Assembly: GCA_038199985.1 (NCBI GenBank)
Contig: JBBPYK010000088.1
Location: 1-64,000 of the forward strand
Source of the DNA: Arthrobacter_J sp038199985
GTDB taxonomy: Bacteria > Actinomycetota > Actinomycetes > Actinomycetales > Micrococcaceae
Reading direction: 5' to 3'
DNA length: 64,000 nt
Shown: positions 7,390 to 15,582 of the stretch, in pieces
Layout: every line of letters starts with the position of its first letter
Numbering within the stretch: position 1 is the stretch's first letter
Program-made: the position numbers and the translations under genes
The notes under the pieces: model-generated
What the model saw: only the letters and a program-made list of their open reading frames with translations
Told to the model about the DNA's origin: nothing
The model's database searches: none

Positions 7390-8049
7390 ATGTCTAACTT
7401 TGATGCAGTCATTTTCGATTGGAGTGGCACGTTGGTCCACGATCCCAGCACTGAGGATCGACTGGCTCTGGCGTTCGCAAGGCTTGGACGTACCGACGTG
7501 AGCGAGATGGAAGCAGCTTGTCAGGCGTTGACGCGATGGGAGAACGATCCGGAGATCGTTGCCGCACAGATTGATGCTGATACCAGCAGCAGCAAATATT
7601 ATGCAGCCGAGTTGTTGCACTTCCAGCGTGCAGGACTTGACGAGGAGCTAGCAAGCATTCTGTTACACGTGGACGAGTGGCCGGAAAGTCGACCACTGTA
7701 TTCCGACTCACTGCAGACGCTTCGAACTTTGAAGGAAAAAGGGTGCCGTGTCCAGGTTCTGAGTGATATTCACTTCGACATCCGCCCACTTCTAGTGGAT
7801 CAAGGAGCGGGAGAGTTCATAGATGACTACGTTTTGTCGTTTGAGCAGGGGATGCAGAAACCTGAGTCCTGCATTTTTGAGCTGGCGCTTGCTCGGCTGA
7901 AACTGGCGCCAGATCGCGCCCTGATGGTGGGGGACCGGTCCACGCATGATGGGGCGGCTACGGAGAGTGGCATCACCAGTCTGCTTTTGCCGCGTATAGA
8001 TTCGCCCGGGGTCCGCAATCTCTCGCTGGTCAACCTGCTCGTAGGTTGA
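7390..8049 (+). CDS. HAD-superfamily hydrolase with Ser in place of the second motif-I Asp
   Basis: A 219-residue haloacid dehalogenase-fold protein. Motif I is FDWSGTLV (nucleophile Asp10), motif II the Ser in VLSDIH, motif III the Lys of MQKPES, and motif IV VGDRSTHDGAA. A helical cap lies between motifs I and II (residues ~15-95). The usual acid/base Asp two residues after the nucleophile is Ser12, so it may not be an ordinary phosphatase; phosphonatase-like and dehalogenase-like HADs also lack that Asp. Substrate unknown. It stands alone between the accessory island and the iron-siderophore lipoprotein gene. Confidence 0.8.
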   Translation: MSNFDAVIFDWSGTLVHDPSTEDRLALAFARLGRTDVSEMEAACQALTRWENDPEIVAAQIDADTSSSKYYAAELLHFQRAGLDEELASILLHVDEWPESRPLYSDSLQTLRTLKEKGCRVQVLSDIHFDIRPLLVDQGAGEFIDDYVLSFEQGMQKPESCIFELALARLKLAPDRALMVGDRSTHDGAATESGITSLLLPRIDSPGVRNLSLVNLLVG

Positions 8050-8120
8050 CAGGCGCGAGGTGGCGGCGGAGCGAACAGCTACTCCCGCAATTAGAGAACA
8101 GAACCGTTTCCTAACTTGGG

Positions 8121-8139
8121 CAAGCGTAGGCTAACCTTA
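8121..8139 (+). promoter_or_regulatory. DtxR/IdeR-type iron box upstream of the siderophore-binding lipoprotein
   Basis: The 19 bp match the palindromic DtxR/IdeR consensus (TTAGGTTAGGCTAACCTAA) at 14 positions, including the central TAGGCTAACCT. The site is 60 bp before the chosen GTG start, as expected for iron-dependent repression. Confidence 0.75.
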
Positions 8140-8199
8140 CTGACGTTCCCTCCGCGCCGTGCAACGGCAGCGGCCGTTTCTTCAGATCAAGGAGTCCTC

Positions 8200-9258
8200 G
8201 TGGCCCACAAGCGTATGCGGTCGCTGCTGACCGCAGCGGCCATCGCAGTTTTGACCCTCTCCGCATGCTCAACCGGACCCTCCGGTGACGGCGAATCAGA
8301 GTCTTCCGGGCAGGCGGCGGACAGCAGCCAGTTCCCCGTAACGATCGAGCATGCCTTCGGCGAGACCATCATTGAAAAAGCGCCCGAGCGGATCGCGACT
8401 ACGTCGTGGGTCAATGATGACGTCGCACTAGCACTGGGTGTGGTTCCGGTTGGCATGCCCATCGATGAATACGGCGGAAACGAGAACGGTTCCACTCCTT
8501 GGAAGGACGCCAAACTCGAGGAGCTCGACGCCGCCATCGGGAGTGAAAACGCTCCCGCCCAGTACTCGGAAGCGGACGGTATCGCTTTCGAGGACATTGC
8601 CAAGACGACGCCGGATATCATCCTCGCCGCCTATTCTGGGCTGACGCAGGAAGATTACGATCGCCTGACCAAAATCGCGCCCGTGGTTGCCTACCCGGAA
8701 ACCGCGTATGGCACCGGCTGGCAGACGTCCACCAAGATGATCGGGGATGCTCTTGGGCTTAGCTCCAAGGCTGCTCAGTTGGTGGAAGACACCGAGAAGC
8801 TGATTGAGGACAAGGCGGCTGAATATCCGGAGATCGAGGGCAAGACGTTCATCTACGGAAATATTGAGCCCGCGTCCGGAGCGGGCGCAAATATCTATAC
8901 CCCAAATGACAACCGACCAAAGTTTCTGACGTCGCTGGGGATGGAACTAGCGCCGGTCATAGCGGAGAAGGCCAAGGGTGAAGAGGGTTTCTACATAGAG
9001 TGGTCAGCGGAGCGCGCCAACGAGCTGAAGTCGGACGTTTTCGTCACCTGGGTCCCAGACGCATCCACTGAAAAGGCCATCATCGGGGATCCGCTGCTCG
9101 GCCAGATCCCCGCGGTGGAGTCGGGCGGACTTGTGGCCCACTCGGACAACACTCTCGTGCTGTCTGTTTCGGCCGCCAGCCCACTGAGCCTGCCCTGGGC
9201 ACTTGACAGGTACCTACCGGACCTCAGCGAAGCCGTCAAAGCCTCCACCTCCAAGTAG
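8200..9258 (+). CDS. Iron-siderophore ABC transporter substrate-binding lipoprotein
   Basis: The GTG at 8200 is chosen because AAGGAG lies at 8189-8194 and the signal peptide then starts properly; a longer TTG frame begins at 8116 but would include the iron box. The 352-residue product has a lipoprotein signal (lipobox LSAC, Cys23) and a type III periplasmic-binding fold. Features include TIEHAFGETIIEKAPERI, IAFEDIAKTTPDIILA and a C-terminal LPWALDRYL. It should capture an Fe(III)-siderophore outside the membrane and pass it to FecCD-type permeases. No permease is adjacent; the matching permease/ATPase operon under a similar iron box lies at 17856-21903. Confidence 0.9.
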   Translation: MAHKRMRSLLTAAAIAVLTLSACSTGPSGDGESESSGQAADSSQFPVTIEHAFGETIIEKAPERIATTSWVNDDVALALGVVPVGMPIDEYGGNENGSTPWKDAKLEELDAAIGSENAPAQYSEADGIAFEDIAKTTPDIILAAYSGLTQEDYDRLTKIAPVVAYPETAYGTGWQTSTKMIGDALGLSSKAAQLVEDTEKLIEDKAAEYPEIEGKTFIYGNIEPASGAGANIYTPNDNRPKFLTSLGMELAPVIAEKAKGEEGFYIEWSAERANELKSDVFVTWVPDASTEKAIIGDPLLGQIPAVESGGLVAHSDNTLVLSVSAASPLSLPWALDRYLPDLSEAVKASTSK

Positions 9259-9268
9259 GAAGAAAGTA

Positions 9269-11206
9269 CTATCGGTACTTTCGGTGCTGGTTTTCCTTAA
9301 ATGACGGGCCCGAAACTGGTTCGGAGATCCAGGGCCCGGTGCCCTCGGAGACGTCGATGATTCCCCGTTCCAACCATTCGTAGGATCCGTCCATCGCGTG
9401 AGCAGCTACCCGGTGGTCCACCGTGTCGGCGTTGCGCCAGAGCTCGGTGAAGAGTTGGCGCACCCGACCGCGAGCTTGCTGACAGAAAGCGTCGGCAAGC
9501 TCGCGGGAAGCTCGGCCCTCCACCGCATTCTTCCCAGCCAGTAGCTCTGCTCTGGAACAGACAGCCGACATCGCGAAGAGTTCCGCACCAATGTCCACAA
9601 TGCGGCCCAGAAAAGCCTGCTTGTGCTCCAATCCGGATTGCCAGCGGCCCATACCCATGAACGTGTTCTGAGCCAACTTTCGGGAGGACCGCTCCACGAA
9701 CCGCAGGTGCTTTGCCAGAGGACCGAACTCCCGGTATGCAACAGGGTTCAGGCCCTGACCAGCGGCCAGATGCGGCAGCCACTTTGCATAGAATCCACTG
9801 GCGCCCACCGCAGCCTTGGCCTTCGCCTTCAAATCTGCGTCGGGAGACGCCAAGTCTCCAGCCGCCTGAAGGTGGGCATCGACGGCTTCCCGGGCAATGA
9901 TCAGATGCATGATCTCCGTGGACCCTTCAAAAATCCGGTTGATTCGCAGATCTCGTAACAGCTGCTCGGCGGGCACTGCGCGCTCTCCCCTTGCTGCCAG
10001 AGATTCTGCAGTCTCATAACCACGGCCACCCCGGATCTGAACCATCTCATCCGCCACGCGGTACGCCATTTCGCTGGACCACAGCTTGGCTAGCGCCGCC
10101 TCGATACGGACATCTTTCATCCCGGCGTCGGCCAGCCCCGCAGAGAGCTCAAAGACCGCTTCCAGGGCGAAAGTCGTGGCAGCAATGAACGCGAGTTTTT
10201 TGCCGACAGCCTCATGTTCACCGACCGGCCGTCCCCACTGGACGCGAGCCACAGACCATTCGCGCGAAATCTTGAGCGACCATTTGCCCGCAGACGCGCA
10301 CATCGCCGGAATGGACAATCGCCCCGTGTTGAGAGTGGTGAGGGCGATTTTCAGGCCCTGCCCCTCCTTGCCCAGGCGGTTCGCCGTCGGAACATGCACA
10401 TCATGAAAGTGGGTCACCCCATTCTCAATACCTCTCAGGCCCATAAAGGTATTGCGGTTCTCCACCGTGATCCCGTCAGCGTCCGCTTCAAGCACAAACG
10501 CGGTGATACCTCCGCGACCGCCCTCATGAGGCGGCACCTTTGCCATCACCACGACCAGCTCGGCAATGACGCCGTTCGTCGTCCACAGCTTCACCCCGTT
10601 CAGCGTGTATCCGGATCCATCAGCCTTGGGATCGGCCGTAACACTGACCCGCGCCGGATCAGAGCCGACGTCGGGCTCCGTCAGTAGGAACGCCGTAATG
10701 GCGCCGGCGGCGCACCGCGGCAGGTACTCCTGCTTCTGTTCCGGGGTGCCAAAGACCTTGACTGGTTCCGGAACGCCGATGGACTGGTGTGCCGAAACGA
10801 GTGCTCCAAGACTCGGGTGAACCGACCCAAGCAGGATAAGCGCCCGGCCATAATACGTCAGCGAAAGGCCAAGCCCGCCATACTCCTTCGGGATTTTCAT
10901 GCCAAAAACACCGAGCTCAGCCATGTCCCGTAGGTAGGAGTCAGGTATTTTCGCCTCGCGCTCTATGAGCTGCCCGTCCATGGTCACCGCATAGGCACGC
11001 AACGACTCGAGGAATGCCTCGCCGTCAGCGGTCTCGTCGTCGTCGGGTGTTGGATGAGGGTGGATGAGGTCCAGCGCGAAGTTGCCCAGATACAGGCCCT
11101 TGGCGAAACTCGGCCGGACCCATTCGGTTTCCCGAGCGGCCTCAGCCACATCCCTGGCGTCGCGTTCGCTCACATGCGCTGGCTGCTGACTGATGTCCGC
11201 ACTCAT
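9269..11206 (-). CDS. Acyl-CoA dehydrogenase family protein
   Basis: The start is the ATG at 11204-11206 with AAGGGGG upstream, giving 645 residues; an open frame extends further to 11326 without support. Acyl-CoA dehydrogenase features run in order: N-terminal helical domain (PKEYGGLGLS), the FAD/substrate segment TEPDVGSDPARV, KLWTTNG, and the C-terminal IRGGRGYETAESL and RINRIFEGSTEIMHLI motifs. An extra ~150-residue helical C-terminal domain makes it longer than short-chain enzymes, as in very-long-chain/ACAD9-like types. The predicted reaction is FAD-dependent alpha,beta-dehydrogenation of fatty acyl-CoA. It is convergent with the lipoprotein gene, only 10 bp away. Confidence 0.9.
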   Translation of the reverse strand: MSADISQQPAHVSERDARDVAEAARETEWVRPSFAKGLYLGNFALDLIHPHPTPDDDETADGEAFLESLRAYAVTMDGQLIEREAKIPDSYLRDMAELGVFGMKIPKEYGGLGLSLTYYGRALILLGSVHPSLGALVSAHQSIGVPEPVKVFGTPEQKQEYLPRCAAGAITAFLLTEPDVGSDPARVSVTADPKADGSGYTLNGVKLWTTNGVIAELVVVMAKVPPHEGGRGGITAFVLEADADGITVENRNTFMGLRGIENGVTHFHDVHVPTANRLGKEGQGLKIALTTLNTGRLSIPAMCASAGKWSLKISREWSVARVQWGRPVGEHEAVGKKLAFIAATTFALEAVFELSAGLADAGMKDVRIEAALAKLWSSEMAYRVADEMVQIRGGRGYETAESLAARGERAVPAEQLLRDLRINRIFEGSTEIMHLIIAREAVDAHLQAAGDLASPDADLKAKAKAAVGASGFYAKWLPHLAAGQGLNPVAYREFGPLAKHLRFVERSSRKLAQNTFMGMGRWQSGLEHKQAFLGRIVDIGAELFAMSAVCSRAELLAGKNAVEGRASRELADAFCQQARGRVRQLFTELWRNADTVDHRVAAHAMDGSYEWLERGIIDVSEGTGPWISEPVSGPSFKENQHRKYR

Positions 11207-11372
11207 GCTGGCCCCCTTGAACACGGGCCCGCCGCGGTCCGGAGGACCCTGTAGGTGTCCACTGATGCTACGCGCGAAAAGTGGATGTGGCCATAGTTGC
11301 CGCGCTGTCAACAATGCTGGAGCCATGCTCGGATGGGTAGAGTGAAGATTCCAACGATTTCAGGAGGACATT

Positions 11373-11798
11373 TTGCCTGCAGTTCCAGAATCAATCGTCT
11401 ACACAGCGAAATCACACGTCACGGGTGGCCGTGACGGCCACGGAAAAACGGACGACGGCGTCCTCGAAGTTGACCTTCGTGCGCCCAAGGAAATGGGCGG
11501 AGCGGGCGGGGGCACCAACCCCGAACAGCTCTTCGCTGTCGGCTACGGTGCGTGCTTCCGAGGCGCACTTGATCTTGCAGCCAAGGAGACAGGCGCGGAC
11601 GTCTCCAATTCTGCCGTCGAACTTGAAGTCGGCCTCGGTAAAGAGGGCGAGAGCTTTGGCCTATCCGTGAAAATCATGGTGTCCGTTCCCGGAATGGATA
11701 CTGATCAGGTGCAGAAGCTCGCAGACCGCACGCATGAGCTGTGCCCGTACTCCAAAGCCACCCGCGGCAACATTCCCGTTGAGGTTGTTGCCGTCTAG
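11373..11798 (+). CDS. ohr: Organic hydroperoxide resistance protein (Ohr/OsmC family)
   Basis: The TTG at 11373 is the likely start (AGGAGG 7 bp upstream, and the protein then has the usual Ohr N-terminus). The 141-residue product carries both redox cysteines, Cys61 in GYGACFRGAL and Cys124 in HELCPYSKATRGN, together with the conserved Arg20 and Glu51. It reduces organic hydroperoxides in the cytoplasm, with thiols regenerated by a lipoylated partner in characterised relatives. No OhrR-type MarR regulator is next to it. Confidence 0.92.
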   Translation: MPAVPESIVYTAKSHVTGGRDGHGKTDDGVLEVDLRAPKEMGGAGGGTNPEQLFAVGYGACFRGALDLAAKETGADVSNSAVELEVGLGKEGESFGLSVKIMVSVPGMDTDQVQKLADRTHELCPYSKATRGNIPVEVVAV

Positions 11799-11977
11799 TT
11801 CAAAACGATCGTGTTTCTTGAGGAAACCTTCGGTTTACGTGCCGGGGCCAATTGAGACTCATAGGTCAGAGTAAGAGAGTCAGCAAAACCGGAGCAAAAC
11901 CGGTGCGCTTTCCCCAACGGTACGCCCACCTCCGACAGGGTGGGCGTGCCACTCTGACCGACGAGGAGCACGACCCC

Positions 11978-12424
11978 ATGTTGACACTGGCCGTTGACCA
12001 CAAGCACAGCACCGCACACTCTATAGCGCCATCGCATCTGCCGATCCCGCATTGTGTGCCGGCCACAGAAGCAGTTCCCGTTCTTGATGCCGTGGTATTT
12101 GCGAAGCTAGCTGCTGATTTGCAGAGCCGCGCCGCCGCTATCCGCGTCGTTGCCACGTTCCGGAACCTCCTTCCGCAGCGCATCCGCGAATTGCATGTCA
12201 GGATCGCTGCCGAAGATACCGAGGCTGCTTCCACCATTCTCCTTGGACTAAATGTGGGTGCAGCAATGGTTGGTGCACGGCGGCTCGAGATTCTGACGCA
12301 GTCAGTTCTTACGAGCCTGGGGGAAGGCAGGGGCGCCTCCGCCCGCATGCTGTTGACTAAACTTTCTACCGAGGGCGTGCGTTTTTACACGGATGCAGCC
12401 CACGCGTTCACACGGGCGGCTTAA
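11978..12424 (+). CDS. Hpt-like helical protein lacking the phospho-accepting histidine
   Basis: The ATG at 11978 follows GAGGAG (11963-11968). The 148-residue protein is mostly helical from about residue 35. The segment LLGLNVGAAMVGARRLE aligns by eye with the HxLKxxSxxVGAxxL motif of histidine phosphotransfer domains, but the His position is Leu and the Lys position is Asn. If the fold assignment holds it cannot carry a phosphoryl group at the usual site. It is convergent with an OmpR-type response regulator gene (12528-13298), with a large inverted repeat between them. The pairing suggests a regulatory role, but this is inference. Confidence 0.6.
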   Translation: MLTLAVDHKHSTAHSIAPSHLPIPHCVPATEAVPVLDAVVFAKLAADLQSRAAAIRVVATFRNLLPQRIRELHVRIAAEDTEAASTILLGLNVGAAMVGARRLEILTQSVLTSLGEGRGASARMLLTKLSTEGVRFYTDAAHAFTRAA

Positions 12425-12451
12425 CTTCCTCCTAAGTCCGCCGCATACACA

Positions 12452-12522
12452 CACGAGGTCACCTCCTGGCCGCGCGATTACCCTTTGCAGGGGAGATCTC
12501 GATGGCAGGAGGTGACCTCGTG
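12452..12522. repeat. Intergenic inverted repeat with GAGGTCACC/GGTGACCTC arms
   Basis: Perfect 17-bp arms (12452-12468 and 12506-12522) flank a 37-nt centre containing GAGATCTC. It lies between the convergent Hpt-like and response regulator genes and probably acts as a bidirectional transcription end. A second element with the same GAGGTCACC core occurs at 28490-28558. Confidence 0.85.
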
Positions 12523-12527
12523 GGTGT

Positions 12528-13298
12528 TTAAAGGCCCGTTGCTGCGCGACCACCGGGCATAAGACGGTACCCAACGCCGCGCACCGTCCGGATAAAGCGT
12601 GGGTCCGCTGCCTTGTCTCCCAGCTTTTTACGCAGGTTGCGCATGTGAACTTCAACGAGGTGCTGATCCGAAACCCATGCCTCCCCCCAAACCTTGGCCA
12701 GTAGGGATTCCCTGGACCAGACTCGGCGCGGCGCGGAAAGCAACGTGGCCAGGAGATCGAACTCAGTGCGCGTCAAGCTCAGCTCTTCTTCATCGAGACT
12801 GGCAATTCGTCCTTCAACATCGACCGCAAGGGGGCCGTGACGCAGAAGCGTGTGTTCGGGCTCTGGCGAAGGTTCGACGAGGGCCGGGATGGGTGCCGTG
12901 TCAACGCGGCGGACACTGGTGCGCGGGCGCCGGAACATTGCAGCCACTCTGGCTTGCAGTTCTCTGGGGCTGAAGGGCTTGACGAGGAAGTCATCTGCGC
13001 CGATTTCCAGTCCAATAAGTCGATCGATCTCGTCCTGCCTCGCCGTCACCATCACAATGTAGGCATCAGTCATGGCGCGTGCTTGCCGGCACACCTCGAC
13101 GCCATCGATGTCCGGCAGGTTGAGATCAAGGGTAATCAAGTCAGGGTTGAAATCGCGGATGAGTTCAACGCCGTGACGGCCGGTCCCAGCCGTGCGGATA
13201 GTGAATCCGTTGGACTCCAGGGTGGCCGTGAGTAGCTCTCGAATATCTTGGTCGTCATCGACAATGACGGCAGAACGGAACTCGGGTGGAGTGGGCAT
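12528..13298 (-). CDS. OmpR/PhoB-type response regulator, orphan
   Basis: Starting at MPTPPEF (13298) the product has 256 residues; an open frame extends upstream to 13469 but adds no recognisable domain. The receiver domain begins AVIVDDDQDI, with the phospho-acceptor Asp in LDLNLPDIDG and the conserved Lys in VKPFSPRE. A linker of ~35 residues leads to a winged-helix DNA-binding domain (LTRTEFDLLATL, VEVHMRNLRKKLG, IRTVRGVGYRL). It should activate or repress transcription when phosphorylated. No histidine kinase gene is next to it, so its kinase is elsewhere. The ribosome site is weak. Confidence 0.88.
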   Translation of the reverse strand: MPTPPEFRSAVIVDDDQDIRELLTATLESNGFTIRTAGTGRHGVELIRDFNPDLITLDLNLPDIDGVEVCRQARAMTDAYIVMVTARQDEIDRLIGLEIGADDFLVKPFSPRELQARVAAMFRRPRTSVRRVDTAPIPALVEPSPEPEHTLLRHGPLAVDVEGRIASLDEEELSLTRTEFDLLATLLSAPRRVWSRESLLAKVWGEAWVSDQHLVEVHMRNLRKKLGDKAADPRFIRTVRGVGYRLMPGGRAATGL

Positions 13299-13458
13299 AC
13301 CTGTACCATGCCAGACTTTTCGTCTGCTGGCATCACGACGTTTCCGCGCTGTTGCAATCTGCTCAGTCCTGTACTGCCCTTGATCTCCGACGCTGTACAG
13401 GGTGAAATGGTCCCAAGTGCGGGGTATCCCGGCGGACACCGAGGTGGAAGGAATCACA

Positions 13459-13797
13459 GTGGCGGACATGATCGACGTCCACGAACTTCAGCAGGCGGTT
13501 GTCTGGGACCACGACGGCGCCAAGTTGGGCAACGTCGCTGAGGTACATCTGGATAGCGGAACCAATGATCCCGAGTGGATCACGGTGCCGCTGCACTTAT
13601 TCGAGACAAAGACGAGGTTCATTCCATTGAGCGGCGCCAGAATCAACGGTGACGACATTTTCGTGGCCTATAGCCAAGAACAGGTGAACAGTTCACCGGA
13701 TATCCACCCCGGTTCGGGATTGAACTTTGCTCAGGAAGAGCAGCTACGCGAGTACTACGGCCTGGTTTCGGGCATCATAGTGGCGGAAGAGAGCTAG
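13459..13797 (+). CDS. PRC-barrel domain protein
   Basis: GTG at 13459 (AAGGAA upstream) is the probable start; ATG at 13468 is an alternative. The product of about 112 residues has the PRC-barrel pattern: DHDGAKLGNVAEVHLD, PEWITVPLHLFETKTRFIPL, DDIFVAYSQEQV and a C-terminal LREYYG. Such domains in actinobacteria occur in small soluble proteins of unclear function, often induced in stress. It is divergent from the response regulator gene and its stop overlaps that of the methyltransferase gene on the other strand. Confidence 0.75.
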   Translation: MADMIDVHELQQAVVWDHDGAKLGNVAEVHLDSGTNDPEWITVPLHLFETKTRFIPLSGARINGDDIFVAYSQEQVNSSPDIHPGSGLNFAQEEQLREYYGLVSGIIVAEES

Positions 13798-14396
13798 TCC
13801 GCGGGTTTCTCGCCGACCAGAGCGTACCGTTCATCCGTGATGGTGCGCCCCCACAGCTGTGGGTCAGAGAGAGGAATTCGGTGAATAACAGGTGCGTGCG
13901 GCTCTAACAGGGAGGCGAGATCCTGCATGCTCAATCCGCCGCCGGAAGACCACCGTCCTTCTATCAGCACTATTCGTCCTCCGGGCCGTAGCAGCCTGAA
14001 CCAGGTGTCGATCGCGTCCACCTTATCCGGGAGTGCCCAGACGACGTGACGTGAGAGGACGACGTCGTAGGTTCCGGAACGTAGCCGAGGGTCTGCGACG
14101 TCGCGCACTTCCAGCCGTGCTTCGACTCCGCTTGCGTTGAGTTTCTGGCGTGCGGTCTTGACCATCTGGCGGGAAATGTCCAGGCCCACGAGTTCGTGGC
14201 CGTCTTGCGCCAAGAGTTCGGTGAGGGCACCGGTGCCACAGCCCATGTCGGCGATTTTCGACGGTGGTTTGGGCAAGATTTGCTTGAGCAGGTTGCGCCA
14301 GGCCATGCGGACTTCAGGGTCCTCGAGCCCGTGATCAGGGTCCTGATCAAAGGTTGCGGCCCGCCGATCCCAATAGTCGGCCTGATTGTCAATCAT
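13794..14396 (-). CDS. Class I SAM-dependent methyltransferase
   Basis: A 200-residue protein with the Rossmann-type SAM-binding motif IADMGCGTGALTELL, the acidic LVGLDIS strand, and DVVLSRHVVWALPDK followed by LRPGGRIVLIEG. This is the UbiE/methyltransferase-11 type pattern. The methyl acceptor cannot be deduced. It overlaps the PRC-barrel gene tail-to-tail by 4 bp, leaving no room for a terminator between them. Confidence 0.87.
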   Translation of the reverse strand: MIDNQADYWDRRAATFDQDPDHGLEDPEVRMAWRNLLKQILPKPPSKIADMGCGTGALTELLAQDGHELVGLDISRQMVKTARQKLNASGVEARLEVRDVADPRLRSGTYDVVLSRHVVWALPDKVDAIDTWFRLLRPGGRIVLIEGRWSSGGGLSMQDLASLLEPHAPVIHRIPLSDPQLWGRTITDERYALVGEKPAD

Positions 14397-14514
14397 TCAA
14401 ACAGCATTCCGCAGAGTATAGACGCTATGCAAACTCAGCCCGTCCGTGGACTGAATTTCTTACGGTTCAGCGGCTCTTTCGACACCGTGTCCGATGATCT
14501 GCAACGATCAAGTC

Positions 14515-15579
14515 ATGCCCTACGTGATGAATGCACTCATACCGATTGGCGCCGTCGCTGCCGCCCTGCTGCTGGCGGTGGTTCTGGCGTGGCTTCTCCG
14601 GAAGGTTGTCATCCGCGTATTGGATAAAGTCCCGTCGGTGCGCGACGTAACCAAGAAAGCGCGGAACCCGTTGTGGTTGGTCTTGGCGGTCATCGGCGTT
14701 CGCGTTGCGTTGGGTTTCACCGTTCGGGATATGGGATGGTTCCCACTTGTCGATCGGTTGCTGGTTTTCGCGCTGATCGGTGCAGTGGCGTGGCTGGCGA
14801 TCGCTGTCTCGCTGATAGTGGAGGCTGGTGCCCTTGCAGCTTTCCGTCGTCAGAGTGCGGACAAGCGACGCTACCGACGGTTGAAGACGCAGATCACTCT
14901 GGGCCGGCGCATCATCGCGGCCGTCATCATCACGGTTGCTGTAGCGGCGATTCTCTTGACTATTCCCGAGGTTCGAGCGCTTGGAGCCGGAATCCTGGCC
15001 TCTGCTGGTCTGATCTCTGTGGTCGCCGGCCTCGCTGTGCAGAGCTCTCTGGCCAACGTATTCGCCGGGGTTCAGCTGGCTTTCACTGACGCCATTCGCG
15101 TCGGTGACAGTGTCTTGGTCGAAGATGAGCTCGGCTCCATTGAAGAAATCACCATGACGTACATCGTTGTGGCTATCTGGGATGAGCGACGCATGATTCT
15201 GCCGTCCACGTATTTCACTACCACGCCGTTTCAGAACTGGACGCGGACTAATTCTGAGTTGTTGGGGACGGTCGAGTTCGATCTGGACTGGCACACACCC
15301 GTGGCGGAACTACGTGATCATTTCAACTCCGTTCTGGAGAAAACGGATTTGTGGGATCGGCGGGCCAGTTCCTTTGTGGTTATCGGTGCGGTAGACGGCG
15401 TGGTGCGCGTGCGGGCAATGCTCAGTGCCCAGGACGATGACGACATCTGGTCGCTGCGGTGCCTGGTGAGGGAGGAAATGATCTCCTACCTGCAGGCAAA
15501 CCACCCGCAGGCATTCCCCCGCAGGCGCTGGGAGACCGTGGACGACGACACCGTGACGCGTGGAGAGCCAGGCGTCTAA
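14515..15579 (+). CDS. MscS-family mechanosensitive channel
   Basis: ATG at 14515 gives 354 residues (ATG at 14494 is also in frame). There are four N-terminal hydrophobic segments, then the MscS pore helix and beta domain: GLISVVAGLAVQSSLANVFAG and VQLAFTDAIRVGDSVLVEDE, followed by the alpha/beta domain. Such channels release solutes on hypo-osmotic shock. It is divergent from the methyltransferase gene and convergent with the epimerase gene, 3 bp apart. Confidence 0.88.
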   Translation: MPYVMNALIPIGAVAAALLLAVVLAWLLRKVVIRVLDKVPSVRDVTKKARNPLWLVLAVIGVRVALGFTVRDMGWFPLVDRLLVFALIGAVAWLAIAVSLIVEAGALAAFRRQSADKRRYRRLKTQITLGRRIIAAVIITVAVAAILLTIPEVRALGAGILASAGLISVVAGLAVQSSLANVFAGVQLAFTDAIRVGDSVLVEDELGSIEEITMTYIVVAIWDERRMILPSTYFTTTPFQNWTRTNSELLGTVEFDLDWHTPVAELRDHFNSVLEKTDLWDRRASSFVVIGAVDGVVRVRAMLSAQDDDDIWSLRCLVREEMISYLQANHPQAFPRRRWETVDDDTVTRGEPGV

Positions 15580-15582
15580 TCC

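Noticed and set aside
9262..9282. 8-bp inverted repeat between the siderophore lipoprotein and acyl-CoA dehydrogenase genes
   Set aside because: Short, no T-run on either side, and it overlaps a coding end; not convincing as a terminator.
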